Assembly: GCA_032153715.1 (NCBI GenBank)
Contig: JALDYR010000004.1
Span: forward strand, 1-64,000
DNA: 64,000 nucleotides
Direction of reading: 5' to 3'
Source: SEAL01 sp032153715
GTDB lineage: Bacteria > Patescibacteriota > Saccharimonadia > Saccharimonadales > Saccharimonadaceae
The notes beneath the pieces are model-generated. The model was given only the letters and a program-made list of their open reading frames with translations, was not told the DNA's origin and did no database searches. Shown piece after piece: positions 35,472 to 44,458 of the stretch; the first letter of the stretch is position 1, and every line of letters starts with the position of its first letter. A program made the position numbers and the translations under genes.

Positions 35472-35508
35472 ACAGAACGTCACCAAAGGGGTGACGTTCT
35501 GTTTTTTA
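35472..35508 (+). terminator. Terminator after galU
   Basis: ACAGAACGTCACC (35472-35484) and GGTGACGTTCTGT (35490-35502) form a 13-bp perfect stem followed by a T run. Confidence 0.93.
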
Positions 35509-35524
35509 TTCTAAGGAGGCGGTC

Positions 35525-35791
35525 TTGACCGCAGCAACGCTGGTTAGCATGGTTGTCGATGTGTCGTTCGAGAAGATCGATGGTGCATCAAGGCTGGTGG
35601 GGGAGTTCATTGAAGGACTGCAGCCCCAGCCTCTGAAGGTAGTGACGGAAACGAACTTTGCCGACGGTGTGTCGGCGGCTCAGATTCACTGCAGAAACAT
35701 GGATGACGTTAAGTCTCTCTGCGGGGAACTGGCAGTGTTTCTCTCGATGCACGGGGGAAACATGAATCCTGGACGCGTGTCGTCCATCTAG
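35525..35791 (+). CDS. Small protein of unknown function with TTG start
   Basis: 88 aa, alpha/beta, family not recognised. The start is TTG, supported by the strong site AAGGAGGCGG just upstream. It sits between the galU terminator and the rplU promoter, and no promoter of its own is obvious, so it may be read through from galU. Base composition is slightly more GC-rich and its codon choice looks different from neighbours; this was not quantified. Its stop codon lies in a large inverted repeat. Confidence 0.5.
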   Translation: MTAATLVSMVVDVSFEKIDGASRLVGEFIEGLQPQPLKVVTETNFADGVSAAQIHCRNMDDVKSLCGELAVFLSMHGGNMNPGRVSSI

Positions 35792-35836
35792 CTCGTCTTT
35801 GAAAGTGTGCAAGCTTGCTCCTTTCGAGGACGAGCT
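35790..35836. repeat. Inverted repeat overlapping the stop codon
   Basis: AGCTCGTCTTTGAAAG (35790-35805) can pair with CTTTCGAGGACGAGCT (35821-35836). The loop holds GCAAGCTTGC. No T run follows, so it is either a poor terminator or an mRNA 3'-end stabiliser. Confidence 0.5.
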
Positions 35837-35855
35837 TGTATACTTTAGAGGGTAC

Positions 35856-35884
35856 TTGCAGATAAGTCCTACATCTGTTACAAT
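35856..35884 (+). promoter_or_regulatory. Promoter of rplU
   Basis: TTGCAG (35856-35861), 17-nt spacer, TACAAT (35879-35884). Confidence 0.7.
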
Positions 35885-35919
35885 CAACTACTGATTGATT
35901 AATAAATATAAGGAATCAT

Positions 35920-36228
35920 ATGACAAAAGCAGTCGTTAAGGTCGGTGGTAAACAATTTGTTGTCGCCGAAAAAGAGACCCTCCTGGTGGACCTCCTCCCG
36001 GAAGGAACTAAAGAGCTCACACTTGATGCACTATTGGTTATTGACGGTGATAAAACCACTGTCGGCACACCAGCAGTAAAAGGTGTGAAGGTAATCGCCA
36101 AGGTTGTCGAAGACCTCGTAAAGGGTGATAAGATCCGCGTGATCCGCTATAAATCAAAGAAGCGCGTTCACAAAGAGAACGGTCACCGCCAAAAATACTC
36201 AAAGATCGAAATCACTTCAATCAAGTAG
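35920..36228 (+). CDS. rplU: 50S ribosomal protein L21
   Basis: 102 aa. VKVGGKQFVVAEKETLLV is the L21 N-terminus, and KKRVHKENGHRQKYSKIEI matches the conserved C-terminal RNA-binding block. The usual partner rpmA (L27) does not follow; the gene is closed by its own terminator. Confidence 0.96.
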   Translation: MTKAVVKVGGKQFVVAEKETLLVDLLPEGTKELTLDALLVIDGDKTTVGTPAVKGVKVIAKVVEDLVKGDKIRVIRYKSKKRVHKENGHRQKYSKIEITSIK

Positions 36229-36235
36229 TAACAGT

Positions 36236-36262
36236 ACCCCACCTAAAAAGGTGGGGTTTTTG
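36236..36262 (+). terminator. Terminator after rplU
   Basis: ACCCCACCT (36236-36244) and AGGTGGGGT (36249-36257), then Ts. Confidence 0.92.
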
Positions 36263-36309
36263 TTTGTGCTCGTGCTATAATTGGAACAAATGAGTAGGGA
36301 AAATAAACA

Positions 36310-37071
36310 GTGACGACGGTTATTTCTGTAACGAATCAAAAGGGTGGCGTCGGCAAGACGACAACTGCTGTTAATTTGGCGTACTACTTGGCCAAAGACG
36401 GCAAGAAGACGTTATTGATCGACTTTGATCCGCAGGGGAATGCGACAAGCGGCCTCGGCGTTAATAAGCAAGAGTTGCAGGCGACTATGACGGAAGTGAT
36501 GCTCGAGACCGCCACGTTGTCGCAGGTGATTATCCCAACGGAGCATAAAAATCTCTTCTTGGCGCCAACCACGCCGCACCTTGCGAATACCGAAGTGGAA
36601 CTGGCTGCGGCGCAGCGCAAGTTCACGCGCCTGAAGGCGGCAATTGACGCCATGTCCGACTATGATGTCATTATTATCGATAGCCCACCAAGCTTGAGTC
36701 TGCTGACGGTCAACGGCTTGATTGCCGCAAAGTACGTCCTTCTACCAGTACAGGCGGAGTTTTACGCCCTTGAAGGGCTCGGGCAGTTACTCGAGACAAT
36801 GAAGTTAGTCCGTAAGGGCATGAACCCGACACTTGAGCTTTTAGGTGTGCTTCCGACGATGATGGATAGTCGTACGACACTGAGCGGTCAGGTGTATGAA
36901 GAGATTAAAAAGCACTTTCCAGGTAAGGTATTTCAGCATACGATTCCTCGTAATATTCGGCTTGCCGAAGCGCCAAGTCACGGCTTGCCGGTTGGAGCAT
37001 ACGATCGCTGGAGTAAGGGTGCGCGGGCGTATAAGGCAGTTGCAAAGGAGGTGATTGATCGTGTCGGCTAA
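36310..37071 (+). CDS. parA: Chromosome-partitioning ATPase ParA (Soj)
   Basis: 253 aa. NQKGGVGKTTTAVNLAYYLA is the deviant Walker A, and IIDSPPSLSLLTVNGL is the Walker B region. There is no N-terminal DNA-binding domain, as in chromosomal Soj-type ParA. The start is GTG. A TATAAT with an extended TG (36276-36281) precedes it. parB overlaps by 11 nt. No parS-like palindrome was found by eye. Confidence 0.95.
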   Translation: MTTVISVTNQKGGVGKTTTAVNLAYYLAKDGKKTLLIDFDPQGNATSGLGVNKQELQATMTEVMLETATLSQVIIPTEHKNLFLAPTTPHLANTEVELAAAQRKFTRLKAAIDAMSDYDVIIIDSPPSLSLLTVNGLIAAKYVLLPVQAEFYALEGLGQLLETMKLVRKGMNPTLELLGVLPTMMDSRTTLSGQVYEEIKKHFPGKVFQHTIPRNIRLAEAPSHGLPVGAYDRWSKGARAYKAVAKEVIDRVG

Positions 37072-37945
37072 AAAAGGTCTTGGACGTGGATTTTCATCGC
37101 TTATCCCGACAGAACTGCTTGATGAGTCGTTTGATCCAACCTCTGCGCAGGATGAACAGATTAGCGAACTGCGACAGATAAAACTGTCAGAAGTTGTTGC
37201 CGATCCTGATCAGCCGCGACGTCACTTCGACGAGGTTGCGCTTGAGGAAATGGCGGCATCGATCAAAGAGCACGGCGTCTTGCAGCCAATTGTCGTCACG
37301 CCTCACGAGGGTAAGTACCAAATTGTTGCCGGTGAGCGTCGCTACCGCGCGTCGCAGCGTGCTGGTCAGGACAAGATCCCCGCACTGGTACGGACACTCA
37401 GTAATCAGCACAAGCTCGAGCTGTCGTTGATCGAAAACTTGCAACGCCGTGACCTTAATGTGCTCGAAACAGCGACGGCGTATTTGAAGCTGCGTGACCA
37501 ATTTAATATGACGCTTGACCAGATTGGTCACCGTGTCGGTGGCAAGTCGGTCAGTGCGATTAGTAATACCCTGCGCTTATTACGTCTGCCGGAAAGTGTC
37601 CGAACGGCAATCGCTGAAGGTAAGTTGCGCGAAGGGCAGGCACGACCATTGATCAACGTCGATCCTGAAATTATCGAAGAGATATTGCCACAAATCCTCA
37701 AAGAAGAGTGGAGCGCCCGCAAAATTGAGCAGTATATCGTGCAGCTGAAGCATGCTCAGGCGTCGGTCATCGAAAAAGAGCATAAGGTGGTCGAGACGCC
37801 ACACAAGCAAGAAGTCGAACGTCTCGTCAAACGCTTCTCAACTGAGGTGAAAGTCCGTACGAATACGCGCGGAGCTGGACAGATTGTTATTGCCTTTAAA
37901 AATGGACAAGAGTTCGAGCGCATTCAAAAAATACTTGAATCATAG
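37061..37945 (+). CDS. parB: Chromosome-partitioning protein ParB
   Basis: 294 aa from GTG 37061, spaced well from AAAGGAGGTG; a TTG at 37055 is too close. The CTPase domain carries DPDQPRRHF and the VAGERRYRASQRAGQ arginine motif. The ENLQRRDLNVLETA box and the helix-turn-helix RVGGKSVSAISNTLRLLRLP follow, then a C-terminal dimerisation region. The N-terminus has the usual KKGLGRGFSSLIP. It loads on parS sites and works with ParA. Confidence 0.95.
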   Translation: MSAKKGLGRGFSSLIPTELLDESFDPTSAQDEQISELRQIKLSEVVADPDQPRRHFDEVALEEMAASIKEHGVLQPIVVTPHEGKYQIVAGERRYRASQRAGQDKIPALVRTLSNQHKLELSLIENLQRRDLNVLETATAYLKLRDQFNMTLDQIGHRVGGKSVSAISNTLRLLRLPESVRTAIAEGKLREGQARPLINVDPEIIEEILPQILKEEWSARKIEQYIVQLKHAQASVIEKEHKVVETPHKQEVERLVKRFSTEVKVRTNTRGAGQIVIAFKNGQEFERIQKILES

Positions 37946-37955
37946 TTGCGCCCCT

Positions 37956-38005
37956 GATGAATAAAATAATAGCCCTCGTCTAGAAGGGCTATTATTTTAT
38001 TCATC
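37956..38005. terminator. Bidirectional terminator between parB and lepB
   Basis: Perfect 21-bp inverted repeat, 37956-37976 with 37985-38005; the GC-rich tip AGCCCT/AGGGCT surrounds an 8-nt loop, and the AT-rich base gives T-rich tails both ways. Confidence 0.9.
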
Positions 38006-38014
38006 GCTACGTAA

Positions 38015-38614
38015 TTAGAAAGTGCGAACTTCGGTGAATGGGAAGATGCGAATGCCAACAGGGCCGACGACGTCGTAGAACGGAATCGTTCCGAGGCCGT
38101 TACGAGAGTCATACGAGAAGCTTCCTTGGCGATGGTCGCCGCTAACAAACAGGGTGCCGTCGGGGACTACTGTATCGACATTACCGCTAGTTGGACTGCC
38201 TGGTTCGCCGTGATTGGCATCGTCCGGATTAAAGCCGTTTGGATGCTCGGTATTATATACGGTATAGCTACCATCTTTGAGAACGACACGCTCGCCAGGA
38301 AAGGCGATGACACGCTTGACGATGTATTCGTCAGATTGGCCGGCGGTATAAAGGGGGTTCTTAAAGACGATCACTTGACCGCGTCCGGGGATGTACTCTT
38401 TGTTTTGGAGCTGTGACCAGGTGACGGGCAGGCGATTAACGATGAGGCGATCACCGGTGTAAAGGGTCGTTTCCATACTTGGGCCTTCGACGTTAAAGCT
38501 GCGGAAGATGTAGGTGTTAATAATGAGCGTGCCAACAAAAACGGCCAACGCAAAAACAAGCAAGCCAAAGATGTCTTTAAGGAGCGGGTGTCGTTGAGAA
38601 AATGATGTTTCCAT
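38015..38614 (-). CDS. lepB: Signal peptidase I
   Basis: 199 aa with one N-terminal transmembrane helix (about residues 12-33). VEGPSMETTLYTGD holds the catalytic Ser, and YIVKRVIAFPGE the catalytic Lys. The C-terminal box FVSGDHRQGSFSYDSRNGLG is intact. It cleaves signal peptides of exported proteins. A minus-strand TATAGT (38628-38623) lies 8 nt before the ATG, so the mRNA is probably leaderless. Confidence 0.95.
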   Translation of the reverse strand: METSFSQRHPLLKDIFGLLVFALAVFVGTLIINTYIFRSFNVEGPSMETTLYTGDRLIVNRLPVTWSQLQNKEYIPGRGQVIVFKNPLYTAGQSDEYIVKRVIAFPGERVVLKDGSYTVYNTEHPNGFNPDDANHGEPGSPTSGNVDTVVPDGTLFVSGDHRQGSFSYDSRNGLGTIPFYDVVGPVGIRIFPFTEVRTF

Positions 38615-38725
38615 TCGTATTAACTATATAGCAGTCGTGGGTATTGCGCTAGCGTACTCAGCGAAAACAAAAGCATTTCATGATTTTCATCTGCATAAAA
38701 GTTTTGTATAGTAGAGTGAGTATTT

Positions 38726-40387
38726 ATGAGAAAACAGCAACATTCTATAGACGGGTTTGTACCTCGTCGATCTGGTATTCAGGTGGGTGGCCTGCATGCC
38801 GCAGCGAAACGAGAAAGGTCGAACCCGACGACACTTCGAGAGATTGGCAGTGCAAACAAGCCAGCTACACAAGCGCCGCGTCGCCAGGTTGGGCTTAATC
38901 GCTCAGAAATTGACGAGTCCCTCAAGGGTATCGATGCGCCAGTTGAAGGTAAGACGGGCAAAAAGCGGCGAAGTCCCGAGCAGAAAGCTCGTCGCAAAAT
39001 GATTATCAAGCGGGTGGCGATTGCGCTCGTCGTCCTCATACTAGCCGTGGGCGGTTTTTTAGCGGTTAAAGCAATGATGGCCGGTGGTCAGGTGTTGAGC
39101 GGTAATATTTTTGACGCGTTCAAGAATCAGCCTTTAAAGCAAGACAGTAACGGGCGTAGTAATATTCTTGTCCTTGGTACATCTGACGACGATGCAGGTC
39201 ATGGCGGAGCGGACTTGACTGACTCGATTATGATTTTAAGCGTTGATCAGAAGAACAAAGATGCGTATTTGGTGAGTATTCCACGTGACCTTTATGTGAA
39301 GTACGGCCGTGCTTGTAATAGTGGGTATGCGGGCAAGATCAACGAGTACTTTGACTGCGTCAAAGAGAGCGACACGAAAGAAGGAACGCAGGCTGCCTTG
39401 AAGCAATCAGCGTCGTTTGTTGGCGATATTGTTGGCATGGACCTGCAGTATGGTGTGAATATTAATCATACAGTTGTCCGTCAGCTAGTGGCGGCTGTCG
39501 GTGGCATTACAGTAAATATCCAAAGCCGTAATCCGAACGGTATTCTTGACAGTAACTTTGACTGGAAGTGTGGAGAGGGTGACCGTAAGGTCAGTCGAGC
39601 AGAGCGCTTGCGACGCTGTCCGCCAAGTGGTCACTACATTGATCTAAAGAACGGCGAGGTCAACCTCGACGCCGAACACGCACTCTATCTTTCGATGGCA
39701 CGTGGCGATCGCGCCCCGACCTATGGACTTGAGCAGTCAAACTTTGACCGCGAAAAGAATCAGCAAATGATTCTCAAGGCCATTCAAAAGAAGGCGACAA
39801 GCGCGGGTACGCTTTCAAACATTGGTAAGGTCTCGGCACTGATCGATGCTGTTGGTGATAACCTTCGTTCAACCTTCGAAGTGGCCGAAATTAGCACACT
39901 GGTCGAATTGGGTAATGGTATCAAGCCGGAGAACATCAAGTCATTGCCATTTAATGACGACGAGAAGGATCAGAATCTGATGTCAACTGGCAATGCGGGT
40001 GGTATGAGCATCGTCCAGCCGGCTGCAGGGCTATATGAATACAGTGACATCCGGGCATATCTGCGCGAAAGCTTGAGCAATAATCCAGTGACGAAAGAGA
40101 AGGCAAAGGTCGTTGTCCTAAATGGTTCTGGTATTGCCGGTGCTGCGCAGACGGAATCCGACAAGCTGGAAGAACAGGGGCTGGTTATTGGCAGTCTTGG
40201 CAATGCACCTGCAGGTGACTATGGCAAGGTAAAGGTCTATCAAATTGATACGAGTAAAACAGCAACTGCGGCGAAGTTAAAAGAGATCTATGGGGTGACG
40301 CCGCTGACAACCGCGCCACCGGTAACACCCGCTGCCGGAACAGCATTCGTCGTGATTATCGGGGCCGGCTCGACTAGTACGCAGTAG
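38726..40387 (+). CDS. LytR-CpsA-Psr (LCP) family protein
   Basis: 553 aa. A cytosolic basic N-terminus of about 90 residues precedes a transmembrane helix (IALVVLILAVGGFLAVKAMM). The LCP domain begins at NILVLGTSDDD and includes DSIMILSVDQKNKDAYLVSI and PRDLYVKYG. The C-terminal LytR_C domain starts near VVVLNGSGIAGAAQ. LCP enzymes attach wall polymers from undecaprenyl-phosphate carriers to peptidoglycan. Paired cysteines occur inside the domain (ACNSGYAG.., DCVK). A TATAGT promoter element lies about 12 nt upstream. Confidence 0.92.
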   Translation: MRKQQHSIDGFVPRRSGIQVGGLHAAAKRERSNPTTLREIGSANKPATQAPRRQVGLNRSEIDESLKGIDAPVEGKTGKKRRSPEQKARRKMIIKRVAIALVVLILAVGGFLAVKAMMAGGQVLSGNIFDAFKNQPLKQDSNGRSNILVLGTSDDDAGHGGADLTDSIMILSVDQKNKDAYLVSIPRDLYVKYGRACNSGYAGKINEYFDCVKESDTKEGTQAALKQSASFVGDIVGMDLQYGVNINHTVVRQLVAAVGGITVNIQSRNPNGILDSNFDWKCGEGDRKVSRAERLRRCPPSGHYIDLKNGEVNLDAEHALYLSMARGDRAPTYGLEQSNFDREKNQQMILKAIQKKATSAGTLSNIGKVSALIDAVGDNLRSTFEVAEISTLVELGNGIKPENIKSLPFNDDEKDQNLMSTGNAGGMSIVQPAAGLYEYSDIRAYLRESLSNNPVTKEKAKVVVLNGSGIAGAAQTESDKLEEQGLVIGSLGNAPAGDYGKVKVYQIDTSKTATAAKLKEIYGVTPLTTAPPVTPAAGTAFVVIIGAGSTSTQ

Positions 40388-40417
40388 TACAGGGGTGTGC
40401 TATACTAAGGGAAGTCT

Positions 40418-41212
40418 ATGGAATTTTTACGTGTTGTAAAGCGCCGCTCTCTGGTGAGCGAACTCGTCTATATTCTCTTGAACGTAGGGCTTGCTATTGC
40501 GATCCTGGTGGTCGTATGGGCGATTGAATCGCCGCTTCCTGCATTCGCACTTGTGCTGCTTAGTAAGTGGCGCATCCTTGCCGTGCGACCGCGCTATTGG
40601 TTCGCGCACTTGCAGGCAAATATGGTCGACCTGATCGTCAGCCTTGGGCTCGTGGTTGTCCTGTCTTCAATTGGCCGTGTCATGGGCGAGCAAGGGATTT
40701 TAATTCAAGTACTTCTGACGCTTGCTTATATCGCATGGTTGCTCGTATTAAAGCCGCGTACAAAGCGTTCGTACGTCGTTGCGCAGGCTGGCGTGGCGCT
40801 TTTTGTCGGTGTCAGTGCGCTGTACCTGGTGTCGTATGAGTGGCCGTCGTCGCTTGTGGTGGCTGTTATGTGGGTGATCGGGTATACAACTGCTCGTCAC
40901 GTACTGAGCGCCTACTCGGAATCGCAATTAACTTTCCTTAGTCTTGTATGGGGCTTTGTTATCGCGCAAATTGGCTGGCTCGCATATCACTGGACGATTG
41001 CCTATCGATTGCCATTTATTGATGGCATTATGCTTCCGCAAGTAGCCATTATTGTCGTGGCACTTGGTTTTATGGCTGAGCGTTTTTATAGTTCGTACGC
41101 GAAGCATGGTGTCGTTAAGACATCTGATGTGATTATGCCGTCACTCCTATCCTTGAGTGTTTTGGCTATCTTACTCGTGTTATTTAATTCGGTAAGTATT
41201 GGTAATATTTAA
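40418..41212 (+). CDS. Multi-spanning membrane protein of unknown function
   Basis: 264 aa with about eight transmembrane helices and no recognised motif. Charged residues are few; a loop LKPRTKRSY lies near residue 110. TGCTATACT (extended -10; TATACT 40401-40406) ends 11 nt before the ATG. It lies between an LCP gene and an HtrA protease gene, so an envelope role is plausible but not supported by motifs. Confidence 0.65.
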   Translation: MEFLRVVKRRSLVSELVYILLNVGLAIAILVVVWAIESPLPAFALVLLSKWRILAVRPRYWFAHLQANMVDLIVSLGLVVVLSSIGRVMGEQGILIQVLLTLAYIAWLLVLKPRTKRSYVVAQAGVALFVGVSALYLVSYEWPSSLVVAVMWVIGYTTARHVLSAYSESQLTFLSLVWGFVIAQIGWLAYHWTIAYRLPFIDGIMLPQVAIIVVALGFMAERFYSSYAKHGVVKTSDVIMPSLLSLSVLAILLVLFNSVSIGNI

Positions 41213-41261
41213 GCTTTACGTCAGTTAGTGCCGCTATACTACTGATAGAAAGAGGAGTGGT

Positions 41262-42512
41262 ATGAAAAACGAGAAACCTGAAACATCTGAAAACACTGAG
41301 TCAACCGAGTCAAAGAGCGAAATGGCTCATAAAACGACAGTCGGTCAGCCTGTTCCTCCGGCGCCTGCTGTAAAACAGCGTGCTATCTTCAAGCGTAGCG
41401 GTTCACGCCGCGGCAAGATTATTGCCGGATCACTACTGCTAATTATTCTTTGTTTCCTCGCCGGTCTCGGTGGCGGGTACGTGGCTATGAGGGGTGATTC
41501 ACCACTAACGCTCATTGATCGCGGAGCGGCTGACGGTAATAAAATCGTTACTCAAGAAGAAGAGGATATCTCTGGCGTGGCCACAAAAGTAAAACCGAGT
41601 GTTGTTTCAATCGTGACACAGGCGCAAACGCAATCGATCTACGGTAACCGTACTCAAGAAGGTGCGGGAACGGGTATTATCGTAAGCGCTGACGGCTACA
41701 TACTAACTAACAAGCATGTTGTCGCTGACAGTCAATCGGTTGCCGTGGTGACCTCTGATGGGGTGACACATAGTGACGTCAAGGTGGTTGGAACTGATCC
41801 ATTGAATGATGTCGCCTTCCTGAAGATTAATGGTGTCTCAAATCTTACTCCGGCCGAACTGGGTGATTCAAGCTCGGTGCGGATTGGTCAAAAAGTTGTA
41901 GCAATTGGTAACTCTCTGGGGCAGTACCAAAACACAGTGACAAGCGGAATTATTTCGGGTACAGGCCGACCAGTGTCGGCTCAGGCGGGTAGTACGGTTG
42001 AAACACTGACCGACCTCCTGCAAACAGACGCGGCAATTAACCCGGGCAACTCGGGCGGGCCACTTACAAATCTCGCTGGTCAGGTAATTGGTATTAATAC
42101 TGCCATTGCCGAAGACGCGCAGGGGATTGGCTTTTCAATTCCAATTAACGCCACAAAGGGTATGCTCAAGGGTGTCCTTGCGAATGGTAAAGTTGAGCGT
42201 GCCTATGTCGGCGTGAACTACATCGCAATTACACCAGACATCGCCGAACAAGAGAAATTGTCTGTAAAGACTGGCGCATGGGTGCATGCAGAAGACGGTA
42301 AATCAGCTGTGGTGAGCGGGAGCCCAGCGGCGAATGCTGGGGTAAAAGACGGTGATATTATTACGAAAGTGAACGACATTGAAGTCGGTGATCGTGGCGG
42401 TGTTGCGAGTTTGGTGGCGGAATATGCGCCTGGCGATACGGTGCAGTTGACGATACTTCGTGACGGCAAGACCGAGACGGTAAACGTCACGCTTGCAGCC
42501 TATAGTCAGTAG
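41262..42512 (+). CDS. HtrA/DegP-like serine protease with PDZ domain
   Basis: 416 aa. A cytosolic N-terminus is followed by a transmembrane anchor (about residues 52-70). The trypsin-like domain has the triad His in LTNKHVVAD, Asp in DPLNDVAFLKI and Ser in NPGNSGGPLTN. One PDZ domain covers about residues 320-410 (around AGVKDGDIITKVNDIEVGD). It degrades misfolded exported proteins. Ribosome binding site AGAGGAG. It converges on prmC with only 5 nt between the stops. Confidence 0.93.
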   Translation: MKNEKPETSENTESTESKSEMAHKTTVGQPVPPAPAVKQRAIFKRSGSRRGKIIAGSLLLIILCFLAGLGGGYVAMRGDSPLTLIDRGAADGNKIVTQEEEDISGVATKVKPSVVSIVTQAQTQSIYGNRTQEGAGTGIIVSADGYILTNKHVVADSQSVAVVTSDGVTHSDVKVVGTDPLNDVAFLKINGVSNLTPAELGDSSSVRIGQKVVAIGNSLGQYQNTVTSGIISGTGRPVSAQAGSTVETLTDLLQTDAAINPGNSGGPLTNLAGQVIGINTAIAEDAQGIGFSIPINATKGMLKGVLANGKVERAYVGVNYIAITPDIAEQEKLSVKTGAWVHAEDGKSAVVSGSPAANAGVKDGDIITKVNDIEVGDRGGVASLVAEYAPGDTVQLTILRDGKTETVNVTLAAYSQ

Positions 42513-42517
42513 GGCAG

Positions 42518-43366
42518 CTATTTCGTGAAATGAAGGATGAAGCCTTCGGATTGCTGATAAGTAAGACTGTGACGTTTGCATTCGGTAATAATCGCGGCAT
42601 GCTGACGAGGGTCCGCCTCAAGGAGGAGTGAGCCACTCGGCGTCAAGAGCTGAGATGCTTGGATGATCAGCTGATTGATAAGTGCTAGGCCGCCGTGGCT
42701 AGCATAGAGGGCTAGCTCGGGCTCGGCATGGGTTTCTTGTGACACTTCCCATTCGCGATCAACATACGGGAGGTTGGCGACGATAATATCAAAGGAGTGT
42801 TGGTAACCGCGGAGAAGGTCATTTCGTTCAAATGCGACATCGGCGCCAAGTTGTCGAGCGTTCATCTGGGCGATATTGAGAGCATGCTGACTAATATCAA
42901 CAAGGGTAACATCTAGCTCGGGAAGTTCTAATTTGGCAGTGACGCCAATGCAGCCGCTACCAGTCCCCACATCAACAAGGCGAAGGTTATTTGGAAGGAG
43001 GGGTAGGTTTTTAGGCACGATTGTTCGCAGGAGTTCAATAAATGCTTCCGATTCTGGTCGCGGAATTAATGTGGCGGTTGTAACTTTAAACGGCCGGCCG
43101 TAAAACTCCTTGTGACCGACAATATAGGCGATAGGGGTGCGATCAACGCGCAGCTGTAATCGTGCATCGGCAATCTCTTTGCGATGCGGCTCAATGAGGT
43201 CGTCATTATGGGCGTGTAGATAGGTGCGCGGTTTGCGTAGGGTATGCGCTAAGATAATTTCAGCATCGAGCTTTGCAGTTTCGATGCCAGCAGCAATAAG
43301 CTGACGCGTCGCGTCTTTAATCCAGTCTTTAATTGCCTGCGTTGGCGGCTGCAAGTTCGCGTTCAT
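42518..43366 (-). CDS. prmC: Release factor glutamine methyltransferase
   Basis: 282 aa. VDVGTGSGCIGVTAKLE is the SAM-binding loop, and VANLPYVDREW is the NPPY-type motif that binds the target glutamine. An N-terminal helical domain for release-factor binding is present. It methylates the GGQ glutamine of RF1, and prfA is directly upstream with a 38-nt overlap, the classic pairing. Confidence 0.95.
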   Translation of the reverse strand: MNANLQPPTQAIKDWIKDATRQLIAAGIETAKLDAEIILAHTLRKPRTYLHAHNDDLIEPHRKEIADARLQLRVDRTPIAYIVGHKEFYGRPFKVTTATLIPRPESEAFIELLRTIVPKNLPLLPNNLRLVDVGTGSGCIGVTAKLELPELDVTLVDISQHALNIAQMNARQLGADVAFERNDLLRGYQHSFDIIVANLPYVDREWEVSQETHAEPELALYASHGGLALINQLIIQASQLLTPSGSLLLEADPRQHAAIITECKRHSLTYQQSEGFILHFTK

Positions 43367-44399
43367 AAGCCTGCAAATGTTCGATTAGATCGTCAATATT
43401 TCCATTCAAAGCGGCAGGAATGGCGCTGCGACTATAGCCAATGCGATGGTCGGTAATACGGTCCTGTGGGAAGTTGTAGGTGCGAATCTTTTCGCTACGA
43501 TCACCACTACCAATCAAGCTGCGACGTTCAGCCGCGAGCTTCGATTGCTCTTCATCAATCTTGGCCTGGAGGAGGCGAGAGCGAAGGACGCTCATGGCTT
43601 TTTCCTTGTTCTTGATTTGTGATTTTTCGTCTTGGTTAGTAACAACAAGACCACTTGGAAGGTGAGTGATGCGCACGGCGCTGTCGGTTGTGTTGACTGA
43701 CTGGCCGCCGTGACCACCGGCGCGGTAGACATCAATCTTGAGGTCGTTGGCGTTGATTTCAATATCTGTTTCTTCCGCTTCAGGCAGAACCGCAACGGTA
43801 ACGGTGCTGGTATGAATACGGCCTTGCGACTCGGTTGCGGGTACGCGCTGAACGCGGTGGACACCCGACTCAAATTTGAGCTGCGAATACGGAGCGTCGC
43901 CTTTAACGGCAAAAACCACTTCTTTGTAGCCGCCGGTATCGTTGGCGCTTTCGCTCAGTAGCTCGGTTTTGAGGGAGTGTGCTTCGCAGTAGCGAAGATA
44001 CATGCGGTAGAGTTCGGCAGCAAAGAGGCTCGCCTCATCGCCACCGGCACCAGCGCGGATTTCAATAATAACGTTCTTATCATCGTTCGGATCTTTTGGC
44101 GCCAGCATAATAAAGAGCTCGTCTTCAAGCTGGGCAAGCCTCTCTTCCGTTTCGCCGGCTTCCATTTTGGCAAGTTCTGCCAGCTCATCACCGCCGGTTG
44201 CGAGTTCTTTTGCTTCAGTCAGTTGCTGTTCAAGTGTGCGGCGTAGCGTTGCTTTTTCGAGAATCGCCTCAAGTTCAGTGAAGCGTTTGTTTTTGCTGCT
44301 GAAATCCGCGTCGCTGTAGGCGGTTGGGGATGCAAGAAACTCTCCGAGTTGTTGTTTCTCGGTGGTCAGTTCGTCAATGTTGAGGCTAATCTTTGGCAT
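43329..44399 (-). CDS. prfA: Peptide chain release factor 1
   Basis: 356 aa, terminates translation at UAA and UAG. VQRVPATESQGRIHTST contains the PAT stop-codon recognition tripeptide of RF1, and GGHGGQSVNTTDSAVRI is the GGQ catalytic loop. Its presence, plus many TGA stops in the window, argues for the standard code, unlike Gracilibacteria and SR1. A minus-strand TATGAT (44416-44411) lies 11 nt before the ATG, so it may be leaderless and separate from rpmE. Confidence 0.96.
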   Translation of the reverse strand: MPKISLNIDELTTEKQQLGEFLASPTAYSDADFSSKNKRFTELEAILEKATLRRTLEQQLTEAKELATGGDELAELAKMEAGETEERLAQLEDELFIMLAPKDPNDDKNVIIEIRAGAGGDEASLFAAELYRMYLRYCEAHSLKTELLSESANDTGGYKEVVFAVKGDAPYSQLKFESGVHRVQRVPATESQGRIHTSTVTVAVLPEAEETDIEINANDLKIDVYRAGGHGGQSVNTTDSAVRITHLPSGLVVTNQDEKSQIKNKEKAMSVLRSRLLQAKIDEEQSKLAAERRSLIGSGDRSEKIRTYNFPQDRITDHRIGYSRSAIPAALNGNIDDLIEHLQAYERELAAANAGN

Positions 44400-44417
44400 A
44401 TCTTACTTCTATCATAT

Positions 44418-44447
44418 AAAAAGAGACTGCCAAATGACAGCCTCTTT
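44418..44447 (-). terminator. Terminator after rpmE
   Basis: On the minus strand a 12-bp stem with two G-T pairs (44447-44436 with 44431-44420) has an ATTT loop and a short T run. It separates rpmE from prfA. Confidence 0.75.
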
Positions 44448-44458
44448 CGGGTGTGACA

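Noticed and set aside
36310..38005. parS site next to parAB
   Set aside because: No TGTTTCACGTGAAACA-like palindrome was found by eye; ATTTCGTGAAAT near 42520 is not a true palindrome.
42218..42581. Minus-strand frames of 90-92 codons in the htrA 3' end
   Set aside because: Shadow frames of the PDZ-coding region without signals.
43329..44399. Recoded UGA (Gracilibacteria/SR1-like code)
   Set aside because: Several genes end in TGA at the expected place (ftsA, ileS-neighbour and others) and RF1 motifs are normal; the standard code fits all frames.
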